Below are positions 44,441 through 55,230 of a stretch of DNA of 64,000 nucleotides, piece by piece. The translations under genes and the position numbers were made by a program. The notes beneath the pieces are model-generated. The model made no database searches, had not been told where the DNA came from, and saw only the letters and a list, made by a program, of their open reading frames with translations. Position 1 is the stretch's first letter; each line of letters begins with the position of its first letter. This DNA comes from Posidonia oceanica (Eukaryota > Streptophyta > Magnoliopsida > Alismatales > Posidoniaceae), in assembly GCA_037176725.1 (NCBI GenBank), contig JAZBRS010000014.1, forward strand, positions 77,606,501 through 77,670,500. The letters run 5' to 3'.

Positions 44441-45570
44441 ATGTGTTAGGAGCCAGGCAGTTATACAAAAGATCCTACAACTAGATTCTCCTATGCTGCC
44501 TTAGCAAGACGGAGGCTAACATGCTGATGCTTCAAGTACATGCAGTAACCTGTGACCCTCATATGAACGGCGTCCTCCTGGCCAAGAAGATCATGCTCCA
44601 AGGTTACTTCTGGTCAATCATGGAGGCAGACTGCTGCTAGTTTGTGCGTAGATGCCATAATTGCCAAGTCCATGGTAACTTTATTCGTGCTCCCCCACAG
44701 TAGCTACCCAACATGTCGTCGCCATGGCCTTTCTCCATGTGGAGAATTGATTTCATCGGCGTTATACATCCTGCTGCCTCAAATGGTCATCGCTTCATCC
44801 TTGTGGCGATTGACTACTTCACCAAGTAGGTAGAAGCGGCCTCCTACAAGGTTGTCATGGCTACGGCGATAGAGAAATTTATCAGAAACAACATCGCCGC
44901 CCTGTATGGGGTCCCACACTCCCTCATCTCTGATAATGGCATGAATTTTATGGCCAAAGGGATCGAAGAGTACCTTCAGAACCTCAAGATCAAACATCAC
45001 AGGTCCTCGCCTTATCGGCCGCAGATGAATGGAGCAGTGGAGTCTGCCAACAAGATATTGTGAAGATCATGAAAGAGATGGTAGAAACCCACAAGGACTG
45101 GCATGACAAGCTTCCGTACGCACTCTAGGCGTACATGACATCAGTCCAGACCTCGACAAGGGCCACCTCGTACTCACTGGCATACGGCATGGAGGCGGTG
45201 CTGCCCGTCGAAGTAGAGATCCCCTCACTACGGATCCTACGAGTAGCCGAGCTGGAGGAAGTAGAATGGGTCGAAGACCGCTACGTCTAGCTAAACGTGG
45301 TTGATGAGCATAGACCGTAAGCCATGCACAATGCTCGGTGTTACTAGAAACGGATGGCCAGAGCATACCTGAAGAAAGTTCAACCTCGGAGATCTCATCC
45401 TAAGAGCCATTCATCTCCCCGACGATCGAGGCAAATTCTGGCCCAACTCGCGCGGCCCCTTTGTGGTCAAGCAGACCTTCTCTAGTGGTGAAACAATTCT
45501 TAAGGACATGGACCAAGTCGAGCAGTCAGAGCCGGTCAACTTATACTACCTCAAGAAGTACTATCAGTAG
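44441..45570 (+). pseudogene. Integrase of element A
   Basis: The HHCC segment is damaged (QVHAVTCDPH in place of HVHAGTCGPH) but keeps CHNC. The core retains D in WRIDFIG, D in SDNGMNF and E in AVESANK. The C-terminal WPNSRGPFVVKQ module leads to LKKYYQ and a TAG at 45568-45570. TAG codons break it at 44482-44484, 44638-44640, 44827-44829, 45126-45128 and 45288-45290, and the frame shifts near 45060. Confidence 0.88.
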
Positions 45571-46755
45571 CTTGGGGCGACCCTCGCCTTATAGACCCCG
45601 CCTTCTCTGTCTTGTCCCATGCATTTTTTCCCTTTAAGCATATCTCATTCAAAAAAAAAAAAAAAGAGAAATAAAATGAAAACACATGCATTACAATCAT
45701 AGCCCAATGATGAAATCGGAAGTGCTTGCCTGCTTTGGAAGGAGTTTACTCTACCTCACCTGACACTACTTAGATGTCCTAACCAGTGAAGGAGCCACCA
45801 CTTAGTGAGAACAGGTGAAATGCCCAAACCCCCTATGACTTATACCTCCAGAGGGAGATAAAATGCTAGGGTGTGAGCGAGAGTGTGAGATATAAAAGAA
45901 TACATGTCTAAGCATGGGCATAAAAGAAAAGAAAGAAAATAGAAGGCAAAGACAGAAGTCGGCCCTAGAGATAGAGGTGTGCAGTGTAACCCCCTCCCTC
46001 CTACTTACCTTGGAGAGGAGTCGAAGTTCGCGCTTTGGAAATCTACAAATCCCACAGGGTCTAGCCACCCCTATTTAGCAAGCAGCTCCCTAGCCTCAAA
46101 CCAGGTGCCCATTACCTCTAAGCCAGGGATAGGGGAAACCTGCACGCCTATGTGGGAGCAAAAGAAACAAGAAAAATATGAAAAGAGTAGGTGTAGGCCC
46201 TTAAGAGTTTGGCATGGAGCCTATCCTCACCACACCACCATCTAAGCACAAAATCATCACCCTTTCCGGAGTGCCACCAACAGGTTAGGAGTACGAGTAG
46301 AGACTAGTGAGTCGGGGACCACTCTCTTCTTCTACAGTAGGCGCTAAGCACTCCATATGCTAAGGGCAATACATATCAATCATAAATCATGCATATGTCT
46401 ACAACATCAATCATTCCGTCTCTTCTATCTTTCCGCTCTGCAAGACTTGGCTCAGCACTGAGATAGTACTTCTACCAAGAACAGGTTGACCTACTTCGAG
46501 CTACATTGGTTCAGAGCTCCTACCAGCTCTTTTCTGTGCAACTCCGCCTTGTGCAGGCGGAACCCCCTTGGCTTGAATGTGCTTAGCTTCTATGATTTGA
46601 ATGCTAGCTGCTAACATATTGAACTGCTTTACTAGCTTTGAAATTTGCTTCCATGACAGCTAGTGATTATGTGCTTCTATATGATCTGATGAATAGCCTT
46701 GGTGACAGGTACTTTGAGGCTTTGCACCAGTTGCCTGAATTCTCTCTCTTGTGCA
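45571..46755 (+). other. Spacer between integrase and accessory ORF in A
   Basis: It matches parts of 16358-17834 of B on the other strand, for example the segment around 45720-45830 and the 140 bases before the accessory ATG. An A15 run lies near 45650. No coding sequence is recognised; the open frame 46638-46835 is out of phase with the accessory ORF. Confidence 0.6.
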
Positions 46756-46864
46756 ATGGGTTTCCCCACTCTAGTGACCCCGACACATTGCTTCGGGACC
46801 CTTCGGGAGTGGATTGGCAAACTCACCGAAGATGACTGTGAGAAGCTGCACTCGTGGGGCATAC
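46756..46864 (+). pseudogene. Accessory ORF of A, N-terminal 36 codons
   Basis: From ATG 46756 the frame reads MGFPTLVTP, then WIGKLTEDDCEKLHSWGI, matching the start of the B protein (MGYPTLETP, WIGKLTQDDCEKLRL). It is open up to the CATAC duplication, where solo LTR S2 interrupts codon 37. The rest is at 52857-53949. A has Trp where B has its first TAG. Confidence 0.85.
46860..46864 (+). repeat. Target-site duplication CATAC, left copy for S2
   Basis: CATAC at 46860-46864 recurs at 52852-52856 on the other side of S2. B has an undisturbed GGCATACC at the same place. Confidence 0.95.
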
Positions 46865-49800
46865 TGTAGCGATCCCGATCGGAATCAGGCTCGCTGATTT
46901 AGCGGCGATTGGATCCGAGGAAGAGGCTCGACTCGAAAACACTTGAAATCGAGGAGAAAAGAGAAGGATAAGACAAATCAGAGTCGCCACCATGTCTATT
47001 AACGGGAGACAAGGAAAATCGGGGGAAATGCGTGAATTAACACGCAAAACCAAGCAAGAAATGCAAAGCAAAGCAATGCAAAGGAAACAAATGCAAATAC
47101 ATGCAAATGAGATGACTCTAGCCTAGGATAAGGGCAGTACGGTCATTGCGGGCCAAAAGACAGGGCAAGGACTCCTGTTACGTGCGGGGAAGGTGTTAGG
47201 CACCCCCGACACGCCCGAGAATCGGTCTTTCTAGGCTTATGCTCGCATACGCAGGGAATTGCAGGATTGAATGCCTATGTGCCTATGAATGCCTAAATGA
47301 ATGCTCAAGGTGTGCTCTAAGTGGGAAGAAACAAAGCAAGGAAGTAAACGTGCTCTCTAAGTGCTCAGCTACGCTGTCCGTGTTCCGAACTAGGCGAAAC
47401 CTAGCTCGTGAGAACTCCAGACAGTAAGCATCACAGCCCTATATGCAAAAACAGGCGAAAAAGCGAAACAGCGAGAAAACCATGCAGTGCAATCGACATG
47501 CAAGGGAAAACAGCATAAAACACGCAAAACTAGACGAGAAAAGAGCAAGGCACGCGGAACGGAGCAAAAGAACAAAACCGGCACGCAAAACGAGCGAGAA
47601 AGCAAGGCAGCACTCAAAACGAGACAAGGAAGCAAAGAGGCACGCAAAACGGTGCAGAAGCGAGAGCGGCACGCAACACAAGCGAGAAAACGAGGCAGCG
47701 CGCAAAACAAGGCAGGAAAACAAAGGGGCACGCAAAACGGTGCGAAAACGAGAGCGGGCACGCGAAACGGTGCCAAAACAGCGAAGCAAAAAAAAACCTC
47801 GGAAAAGCCATGCGAATGCAAGAATGCAAGGAAAAGATCAGAAGAGGCCAAAGGGGAGGCAAAACAACATGTGTGTAAGAACAGACGTCGTTTAGGACCA
47901 CTCAGAGTAGGTGTGAAGACCTACGGAGGGGAGGGTGAGCAAACGGAGGGATTACCACCTCTTTGCGACTGTTTCCCGCTAAACCGTTCCACGGTGTGTT
48001 TCGCACGCTGCCCAAAGCTCGCGATGCGATCGGATCGTGGAAAAGGGGGAAGAAAGTCACATTAAGTGGCAAATCCAGGGTAAACACAACGCAAAACACT
48101 CAGGAATACGGGAAACGGGGATTGGAATTTACGAGTAGAAAGGGGAGGCCCTATTCTACATGCTCAAAGAGACAGAAAGCGAAAACAAGGAAAGCTGTGC
48201 GGATGGCATGCAAATGCAATGCAGGGGTTCAGGAGGACATACCTGGAGATCCGGGAGCCTGATCTGAAATCTATCTGGTCCATGCTGAAGAGCGCTTTGC
48301 TGCAGTCGCTTGGGCAGCTCACTTGAGAAGATCCAACGGCCGGATTGGAAGATATCGCAGCTTCAAGGCAGAAGGGCCAGAACAGGGGAGAAGAACAGAT
48401 CTAGATGTTTAGGAGGCCCTAGGGATGTGCAAAAGGTCCTCCCAAGTGAAAGGGAGCTAAAAGTGCTTAGTGTGTGCAAAAGGATGCTAGAATGCAAGAC
48501 TAAATGAATGCAGGATGCATGCAAAAGCAAGAAAAAGCAAAGAGAAGAAACTAAGAAAAGCCAGGATTTCAGAAAGCATTTTGAAAGAGAAAGGGGCTAA
48601 AAATGCAAATTTTCCAGAAAACAGGGGTCCACAGGAAAGGATTTCGAAAACAGGAGAGGACAGGGGTCCATTTTGCAAAAAACTAGGCTCAGAAAGCTGT
48701 TTTGAAAAGGAGGTATGCTTTAAAAGAGGTTTTGAAAACACAAAGAAGTCAGAATGCAATTTTTGCAAAACTGGGGTCTAAAATGCAAATTTTCCAGAAA
48801 ACAGGATTCTGGGGAGTCTGAGAATGCTAGTGGAGGGTCTACATGTAATTTGGTAAGCATAGGAGCTAAGATGCAAGTTTAGGGGCAAAATGGTCTTTTT
48901 ACATGATTTTTAAAGATGCAAGGACCTATGTGTGATTTTTAAATCATGCGGGGGTCAAATATGCAACTTTATATGGAAAACATGCTCTGAAAACGCAGAC
49001 TGAGGACTGGTGTGTGATTTTTGGAAAAAACAGGGTCAGAAATGCAATACAATAAGCCAAAATACATGCATAATAGCCACTGTCCATTTAAAATGGACCT
49101 AAGTGCAAATATGAAAAATCAGAGGGAAGGAAATGCAATGCAGTATGCAAAATAAGAAAATAAAAGCTAAGTTCCTACAGTGCATGGACCTATATGCAAA
49201 ATCAGAAACATGCATGGACCTAGAATGCAATGCAGTATGGTAAAATGCAAGCAAATAAATGAACTGATCTACTACAGGACCTATATGCAAAAATTGAAAA
49301 CAGAGGGACTAAACCACAAAATATTACAACTGAAGCACACAGTAACAGGACTGAAAAGCAAATACTGAAAAACATAAATATAAACAGCAATTTAGCATGG
49401 TTTTAAATTAAAAACAAAGCAGATTAAATGAAATAAGGACTGAAACGCAAAATAAAGAAAACTCAAGCCAGATATGCAATATTCACTAGAAAACTTTAGC
49501 CAGAGAAAAATAAAGGAACAGTGAAAGCTCCAGCGCCATGGGCACTGTAGCAGCAAGCTGCCAGCGCCCATGAACGCCGGCACAGGGGGCTTGGAGACGC
49601 ACAGACCGGCGGGGGAGCAGCTCCTGGCGCTGACGGAGGTCGGACGGTGCTCGGCGGAGGTCGGCGTGGACCGGAGCGAGCTGGAGCGGTCGTCGGAGGT
49701 CTGCAGAGCTTCAGAAACTTCGTCCGGCCGATCGACGCGGCGACGCTGCGTTCTGAGGGCCGGAGAAGGTTCCTGAGACCTGTGCGGACTCGAGGCATCC

Positions 49801-52800
49801 ACCAGAGCTGCGTTCCGCTGGCCAGAGCGACGGGATGACCGGAGAACGTCGCCGGAGAAGACGGTCTGACCGGAGCTTGACTCGGAGCAGGGAGACCGGA
49901 AATCCTAATCTATAGGCTGGAGAAGCAAGAGCGAAGGAAGAGGAAGCTAAGGGAAGCAAAATGTACCTGAGTCCGCGTCCGAGATGTCCTCCCGACGTCA
50001 GTGGTTCCAGAAGTGGCCGGCGGTGTTCGTCCAGTCGCTGCGGGTGCTGTCGGCTGCTCGCGAGGGATGGAGTGGCTTCAGAACGTTCCTCCAGAGCTTC
50101 CTGATCGACCGAACGCAAGCTTCGCAGCTCAGGTGGTGATTCGGCCGATTTGGGTTCACAGGTGACAGCCGGAGGCCGGGGGGGGTGTCTGCTGCTCGTC
50201 GGCTCGGATGGAGCCTTCCGGGAGATTGCTGGAGGTTCGGGGAGTGATTCTGGGTGATCGGATTGCTGTTCTGGAGGCTGTGGAGAGGATTTGGGAGTTG
50301 ATCGGATTTCTGGTCAGTGGTTGATGCAGGTATTTGTAGTGGAGTTCTCGGTCTGTGGGGGATGGCCGGGCTGGAAGTTAGGTGTTTTAGGAAGGTGGAG
50401 GTCTGGTGATTATCTGGATGAAGTTTGGAAGGAAGTTGTAGGCTGGAGTGAAGGGAATTGTGAAGTGAGCTGGTGTCGGGTTGCAGGTGGAGAATCAGGG
50501 GATCATGAAGTGATTTGGGTGGTGGAATGGCCGTGAAGTGGTGAAGTGATATTGCAGGGTTGCTGGGTGAGTTTGGGGGGGGGGGACAATTGAGAGAAGT
50601 TTGAAGGCTTGGAGTAGTGTTGGATTGCTGGAAAAAGAAGAGGATGGTTGGCTGCGGAATTCAGAAGGAAAAGGTGAAGAATCTGGGTGGGGAAGGCTCT
50701 GGAATGGAGGGCTCTCTCCGGGATGCCAAGGAGGACTCTCAGGTACCCTCTTCTGCTCTTTCTTCTCTCTGGAATTGGAAGGGTGAAGAGGAGAAGGAGG
50801 AGGGTCGTTTCAAGTGGAAGGAATGCTCTGGAATTGCTCTCTGGTTTGCTCTCCACTCTCTGGTTTGCTGGTGGTCTCTCGTTGCTTGCTAACTCACTGA
50901 TGGTTACTGATCGAGTTGAAAGAATGAACGGGAGGCTTTTTATCCGGAGGAGGCTGGCTGCTGGCACGCTGGCTATTTTTGAAATCCACCGGCGGCACTG
51001 CAGCAGAAGCGACGGGCGTCGGCGAGGCGACCGGCATTCAATGCCTCCGGAAAAGAAGCTGAGATAGAAGAGAGGCGGCGAGCTGCTGTAGACTGAAATG
51101 ATGGAGGACTCAAATTCGAATGGAGGAGGGAACCCTGTCGCAGCGAGCTCGCGGGAGAAACGGTGGGAAATGCTGAGGAAGGAGGAAGAAGAAGGAGGAG
51201 AAGGAAGGCGGGCCGGACTGTGCTGTGGGCTGACGAAAGGAAGAAGAAACAAAAGAAAAAAAGAAACAGGCCGGAGGGCCCAGTAAAGAAAAGAGAGAAA
51301 GAAGAAAGGAGAAGTAAGAAAGAAAGAGAGGGTAGGATGGGGAAATAAAGTTAGGTAAAAATAAACTAAAAATAAATAAAAATATCAGAAGGGTTGTGCT
51401 GTAGGTTAGGATTTTAATTAAGATTTTTAATGGTCATTTTGAGTTGATTAATGTGTTTTGGGCTTGATTAGGGTTTTAGGGCTTTGGTTTTGTTTTTAAT
51501 TGGTTTTCACTTGATTAAATGTTTGTTAAACCTTTTTTAAATTGTTTTAAAAATTGTATTTCCCTTGTTGGACACTTAGGATATTAATTAGGATTTTTTT
51601 AGGATTTAATTTCGTATTAATCAAGGTTGGTTTTAGGTTTTTAAGTTTTAGTCTTCTTAGGGTTTCTTCCTTTTTAAGTCTTTTAAGTTATGTTTTGATT
51701 TTTATTTATTGATTTTTCTTGAAGTTTTTAGTTGGATTTTTCTGGTTTGATAGAGCGTTTTCAAGTCTTTCAGATGTGTTTTTCTCTTCTTTTTTAATTA
51801 AGTTTTTAACTTGTTTTTCTTATGTTTATTAGGTTAAGTCTTTTGCCTTCTTTAGTTACTTGTTTTAGTGTTTGATTTTTAATTCTTCTTTTTAGGGTTT
51901 GTCTTTTAATTCTTCTGATGGGGTTTTTATTTTTGGTGGGTTTTGATTTTATTTTAGCCTTTTCCTTGATTTTTCAGTGTTTTCTTTTGATTTGTCTTGC
52001 ATTTTTTAGCTTGCATGTTTGGTTTTTCTTTTAACTTGATTTAGTTAAGTTTAAGTTGTTAATAGCTTGTTTAATATTTTTTTAATTGTCTTTCTTAGGG
52101 TTCTGATTTGTTTCTTTTGTGTTTTGAGATTTTACAGATTTTTATGGGTTTTTGTGGATTTTTGCAGAAGGGAGAAAAGAAAAAGAGAAGGAAGAAAGAA
52201 ATGGAAAAAAGAGGGAGATAAGAGGAAAAGAGATAGGTTGGAGGAAAACGATTTTTTTAAAATTCAGAAAAAGTGTTAAAATAAAGTAAAAATAGGGATA
52301 AGATAGAGGAAGGATAGAAGCACAGAGGGGGCCCACAGCTAGACCAGAAAAAGGATAAGAAAGGGATGAAGAGAGAGATGATAATCAGGAGAGAGAGAGG
52401 AGAGAGAAAATGATAATCCCGGAGAGAGAAAAGGATAATTTGGGTGAAAAATGGTCTTAATGGTCTTGGAATGGGGTGAGAATTGGTGAGTGGGTAGTCT
52501 AGGGTTTGAAGTCTTCGTTCTGAAGTTTTGGTTTGATTCTAAGGAGGTTTTGGAGGGGTTTCAAGGTGTAGAAAAAGGGTAGTTTCACCTAGGTTTTCTA
52601 GGGTTTTTGGGAATGGGTTAGGTTTGGAAATTTCTAAGTTCTTGGGTAGGTTTGTTGGGTGGATAGTGGTGGATTTTCCTATGGTTTTTGGTTAGGTTTT
52701 GAGGTTGGGAAGGGGGGTAAAGGTTTGGGCCAAGACAGGCTGATTTTGAAGGGTAAAGAGGAGGGTTAGGGTTAGGGTTTGGTTGGGGTTTGAACCAGCA

Positions 52801-52851
52801 ATCACCAGGAGGGTTCCAAGGGTCCGGGCCTGCCAAGATGGGGTGTCAACA
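46865..52851 (-). mobile_element. S2: solo LTR, 5987 bp, minus strand
   Basis: Ends are TGTAGCGATCCC (46865) and GGGGTGTCAACA (to 52851), flanked by CATAC. It holds the shared block near 47130-47240, a degenerate 30-bp-type minisatellite (47520-47800), ATGCAA-rich sequence (48450-49500), a GC-rich centre (49500-51160), a GA-rich tract (51165-51345), a T-rich tract (51350-52140) and CCTAGG/AGGGTTTG words near the right end. About 45 bases of the usual LTR end (the GTGCACGCGAGCTTTGGC part) are missing at the left. The right end matches S0 (TGTTGACACCCC start). No internal region is present. Confidence 0.94.
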
Positions 52852-52856
52852 CATAC

Positions 52857-53949
52857 CGTCTAAGCTTCTAAGGGCAGCTGATGTGGAGGTGAGCTGACAT
52901 CTCCTGTGCACTGCTGCAAGATTCTAGAAGCCAGCGCACCATGTATTTCGATTCGGAAGAACGGAGCTAACGCTCACATTGGAGGAAGTACACCAAATCT
53001 GCGGCTTCTCCAAGCTCATGGGACCTACCATTTTCATGAGGCACGATAGATATATTGCAGTCTTGAGCCAACTGTCTGGGCTCTCTACTGAGGGCTGCTA
53101 GCAAAAACTGATATGCTCCAATGGGCTCACGCCCATGCTCTGCCTAGGATACTTTGATGAAGCCGTTGAGAAGCACGCCGAGCTCGAAGATGAGTTGTGG
53201 CTCCGGGGATTTGTTACCCACTTTCTAGGCGAGCTAATTTTCACTCATGGCCGAATGACGGTTGTAATCGAGATTGCTGAGATTGCACTTGCTGTGGTGA
53301 CCTAGCAGATCGACCTGGCACCAGTCGTCCAGTAGAGACTTATTGCAGGCTGGACTGCGTTTCGCACTACTGTCGCCACTTCCACGGCTACGGAGCCCTC
53401 ATATAGATTTGGTTGGCCAAGCACCTGGAGATGGATATTCTACACCCCCAAAGACAAGCCTTTGAGACATACTGCAATAGCGGCCATGCCAGGACCATTA
53501 AGAGCGTCCAGGAAGAATACGAGAAGCTGTCAAAGCTAACGGATGATGTAGTAACCTGGCATATCATCCCATCGACTGCTGAACCATTCACTGTCTTCTT
53601 TGGCACCCACGACATGCGACTAGTGGTGCTGCCAGGATTCACCAGGGGTGTGGAATATCACCCTATCCAGGTCATGCGGCAATTCGGCTTCCAGCAGGGT
53701 GCCTTTGTTGATAGCACAGTGCCTAGGCTTCTTCAGCCCTATCCTCTCAGTTCAACTACTGCTACAACAGAGCTTGCCAACCTAATGCGCCATGGAGTGT
53801 AGTCGACGGACATCGCGACTACAAAAGGCTCAAGGTGTACCCCTGAGTGTATGACTGAGGTGCAGGGACTCTAGCCCATCAGCGAGATCCCACCTGGTGC
53901 ACCTCTTTTCCCTGATGTCAGGAGGTCAGAGAAGGCCCGAACCAGTTAG
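52857..53949 (+). pseudogene. Accessory ORF of A, remainder
   Basis: The frame continues after the S2 duplication with SKLLRAADVEVS, then FRFGRTELTLTLEEVHQICG, MGPTIFMRHDRYIAVLSQLS, FLGELIFTHGRMTVVIEIAE, and from 53413 the open part WLAKHLEMDIL, CNSGHARTIKSVQEEYEKL, VVLPGFTRGVEYHP to a TAG (53800-53802, Gln in B). The probable original end is TAG 53947-53949, after a basic stretch VRRSEKAR. Nonsense codons (TGA or TAG in the first 160 codons) and a frame shift before 53413 break it. Confidence 0.8.
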
Positions 53950-54540
53950 GGCATTAGCGCAGTTTGTTTGTTCGATTTTGAGTCATGCTATATCTTGTTT
54001 GGCCTGCCATAGGCATGTAACTAGAACTCAATCAATACAAAAATGTTTTGTGCTAGCTGCTTGTTTGCTTGATGCATATGTGTTCTTGCCAACCATCCCT
54101 TAGGGCCTCTAGCCAGGCTTGCTGCCAGAAAGCTGCAGGAGGCGCATTGAGTAGTTCACAAAGTTAGGAGCAGCAACCAGGACTTTCAGCACGAGGAAGC
54201 TGCAAGAAAGCCCCCGCATTCTATCCAGATGCCAGAATCTCTGCAGACCAGCGCTATCAAATCAAGCGATGCCACCAAGCACCCACGCCTGGATCTCCAT
54301 CCGGGCTTGTACCCCTAATAACTCGATTGGCAAACACGTCAGTTTTGTCTCTATCCTTCGCTTTTTCGATGCCAAGTTTGCTTCGGCTGTCCCCTGGTAT
54401 CATCTTGATACCAGAGGCATCTTTTTTGGCTACCCTATGGTATCACTCCCCTATCTTTCCCCCATTGACATACCTGGCTGTCACAGGTTCATCTGCTGTC
54501 GCCCCTTTTCTTTTCCTTTTCTGCATTCACTTTTTCTTTT
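53950..54540 (+). other. 3' untranslated region of A before the hairpin array
   Basis: It matches B between 15154 and 14680, including AACTAGAACTCAATCAATAC-like sequence near 54010 and the 12-bp hairpin at 54391-54417. A C/T-rich end (54500-54545) leads into the array. There is no gene. Confidence 0.7.
54391..54417 (+). other. 12-bp-stem hairpin in A 3' region
   Basis: CCCCTGGTATCA (54391-54402) and TGATACCAGAGG (54406-54417) pair with one mismatch around TCT. Confidence 0.8.
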
Positions 54541-55230
54541 TACAACCCTCGGCTAATGCTCCGAAACCATCACCTCTAGCTGAAAAGTCTGTGATCTTAT
54601 CATCTGCATTTGCAACCCTCGGCTGATGCTCCGAAACCATCACCCATGATCGATAAGTCCGTGATCTTATCATCTGCATTTTCAACCCTCCGCTGAAGAT
54701 CCGAAACCATCACTTCTGGCCGATAAGTTTGTGGTTTTATCATCTGCATTTGCAACCCTCGGCCGATGCTCTGAGACCATCACCTCTGGCCAATAAGTCC
54801 GTGATCTTATTATCTACATTTGCAGCCCTCGGCTAATGATCCGAAACCATCACTTCTGGTCGATAACTCCGTGATCTTATCATTTGCATTTGCAACCCCC
54901 GGTTGATGCTCCGAAACCATCACTTCTGGCCGATAAGTCCGTGATCTTATCAACTGCATTTGCAACCCCCGGCTGATGCTCCGAAACCATCACTTCTAAC
55001 CGATAAGTCCGTGATCTTATGATCTTCATTTGCAACCATCGGCTGATGCTCCGAAACCATCACCTCTGGTCGATAAGTCCGTGATCTTATCATTTGCATT
55101 TGCAACCCTCGGCTGATGCTCCAAAACCATCACTTCTAGCCGATAAGTCTGTGATCTTATCATCGGCATTTGCAACCCCTAGCTGATGCTCCGAAACCAT
55201 CACTTCTGGCCGATAAGTCTGTTATCTTAT
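54541..55230 (+). repeat. 70-bp composite double-hairpin array of A, about 10 units
   Basis: A 70-base unit recurs from about 54541 to the end of the element. Each unit has two hairpins: TGATGCTCCGAAACCATCA (stem TGATG/CATCA) and GATAAGTCCGTGATCTTATC (stem GATAAG/CTTATC), separated by CATTTGCAACCCTCGGC and CACTTCTGGCC-like spacers. The array is cut at CTTAT (55226-55230) by insertion of D. Confidence 0.93.

Larger units (their letters stand above)
35665..55230 (+). mobile_element. Element A: plus-strand relative of B, internal region with nested insertions
   Basis: Plus-strand protease, linker, RT, RNase H, integrase, accessory ORF and hairpin array follow in the same order as in B. Two solo LTRs with perfect 5-base duplications interrupt it (37442-41774 and 46865-52851). 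It ends at 55230, where minus element D was inserted into a repeat unit. The gag and the 5' LTR are absent from the window. It is more decayed than B, with a mutated RT active site and many TAG codons. Confidence 0.88.

Noticed and set aside
50503..51252. 249-codon minus-strand open frame as a host gene
   Set aside because: It lies wholly in the GC-rich centre of solo LTR S2; the corresponding parts of B and S1 do not keep the frame.
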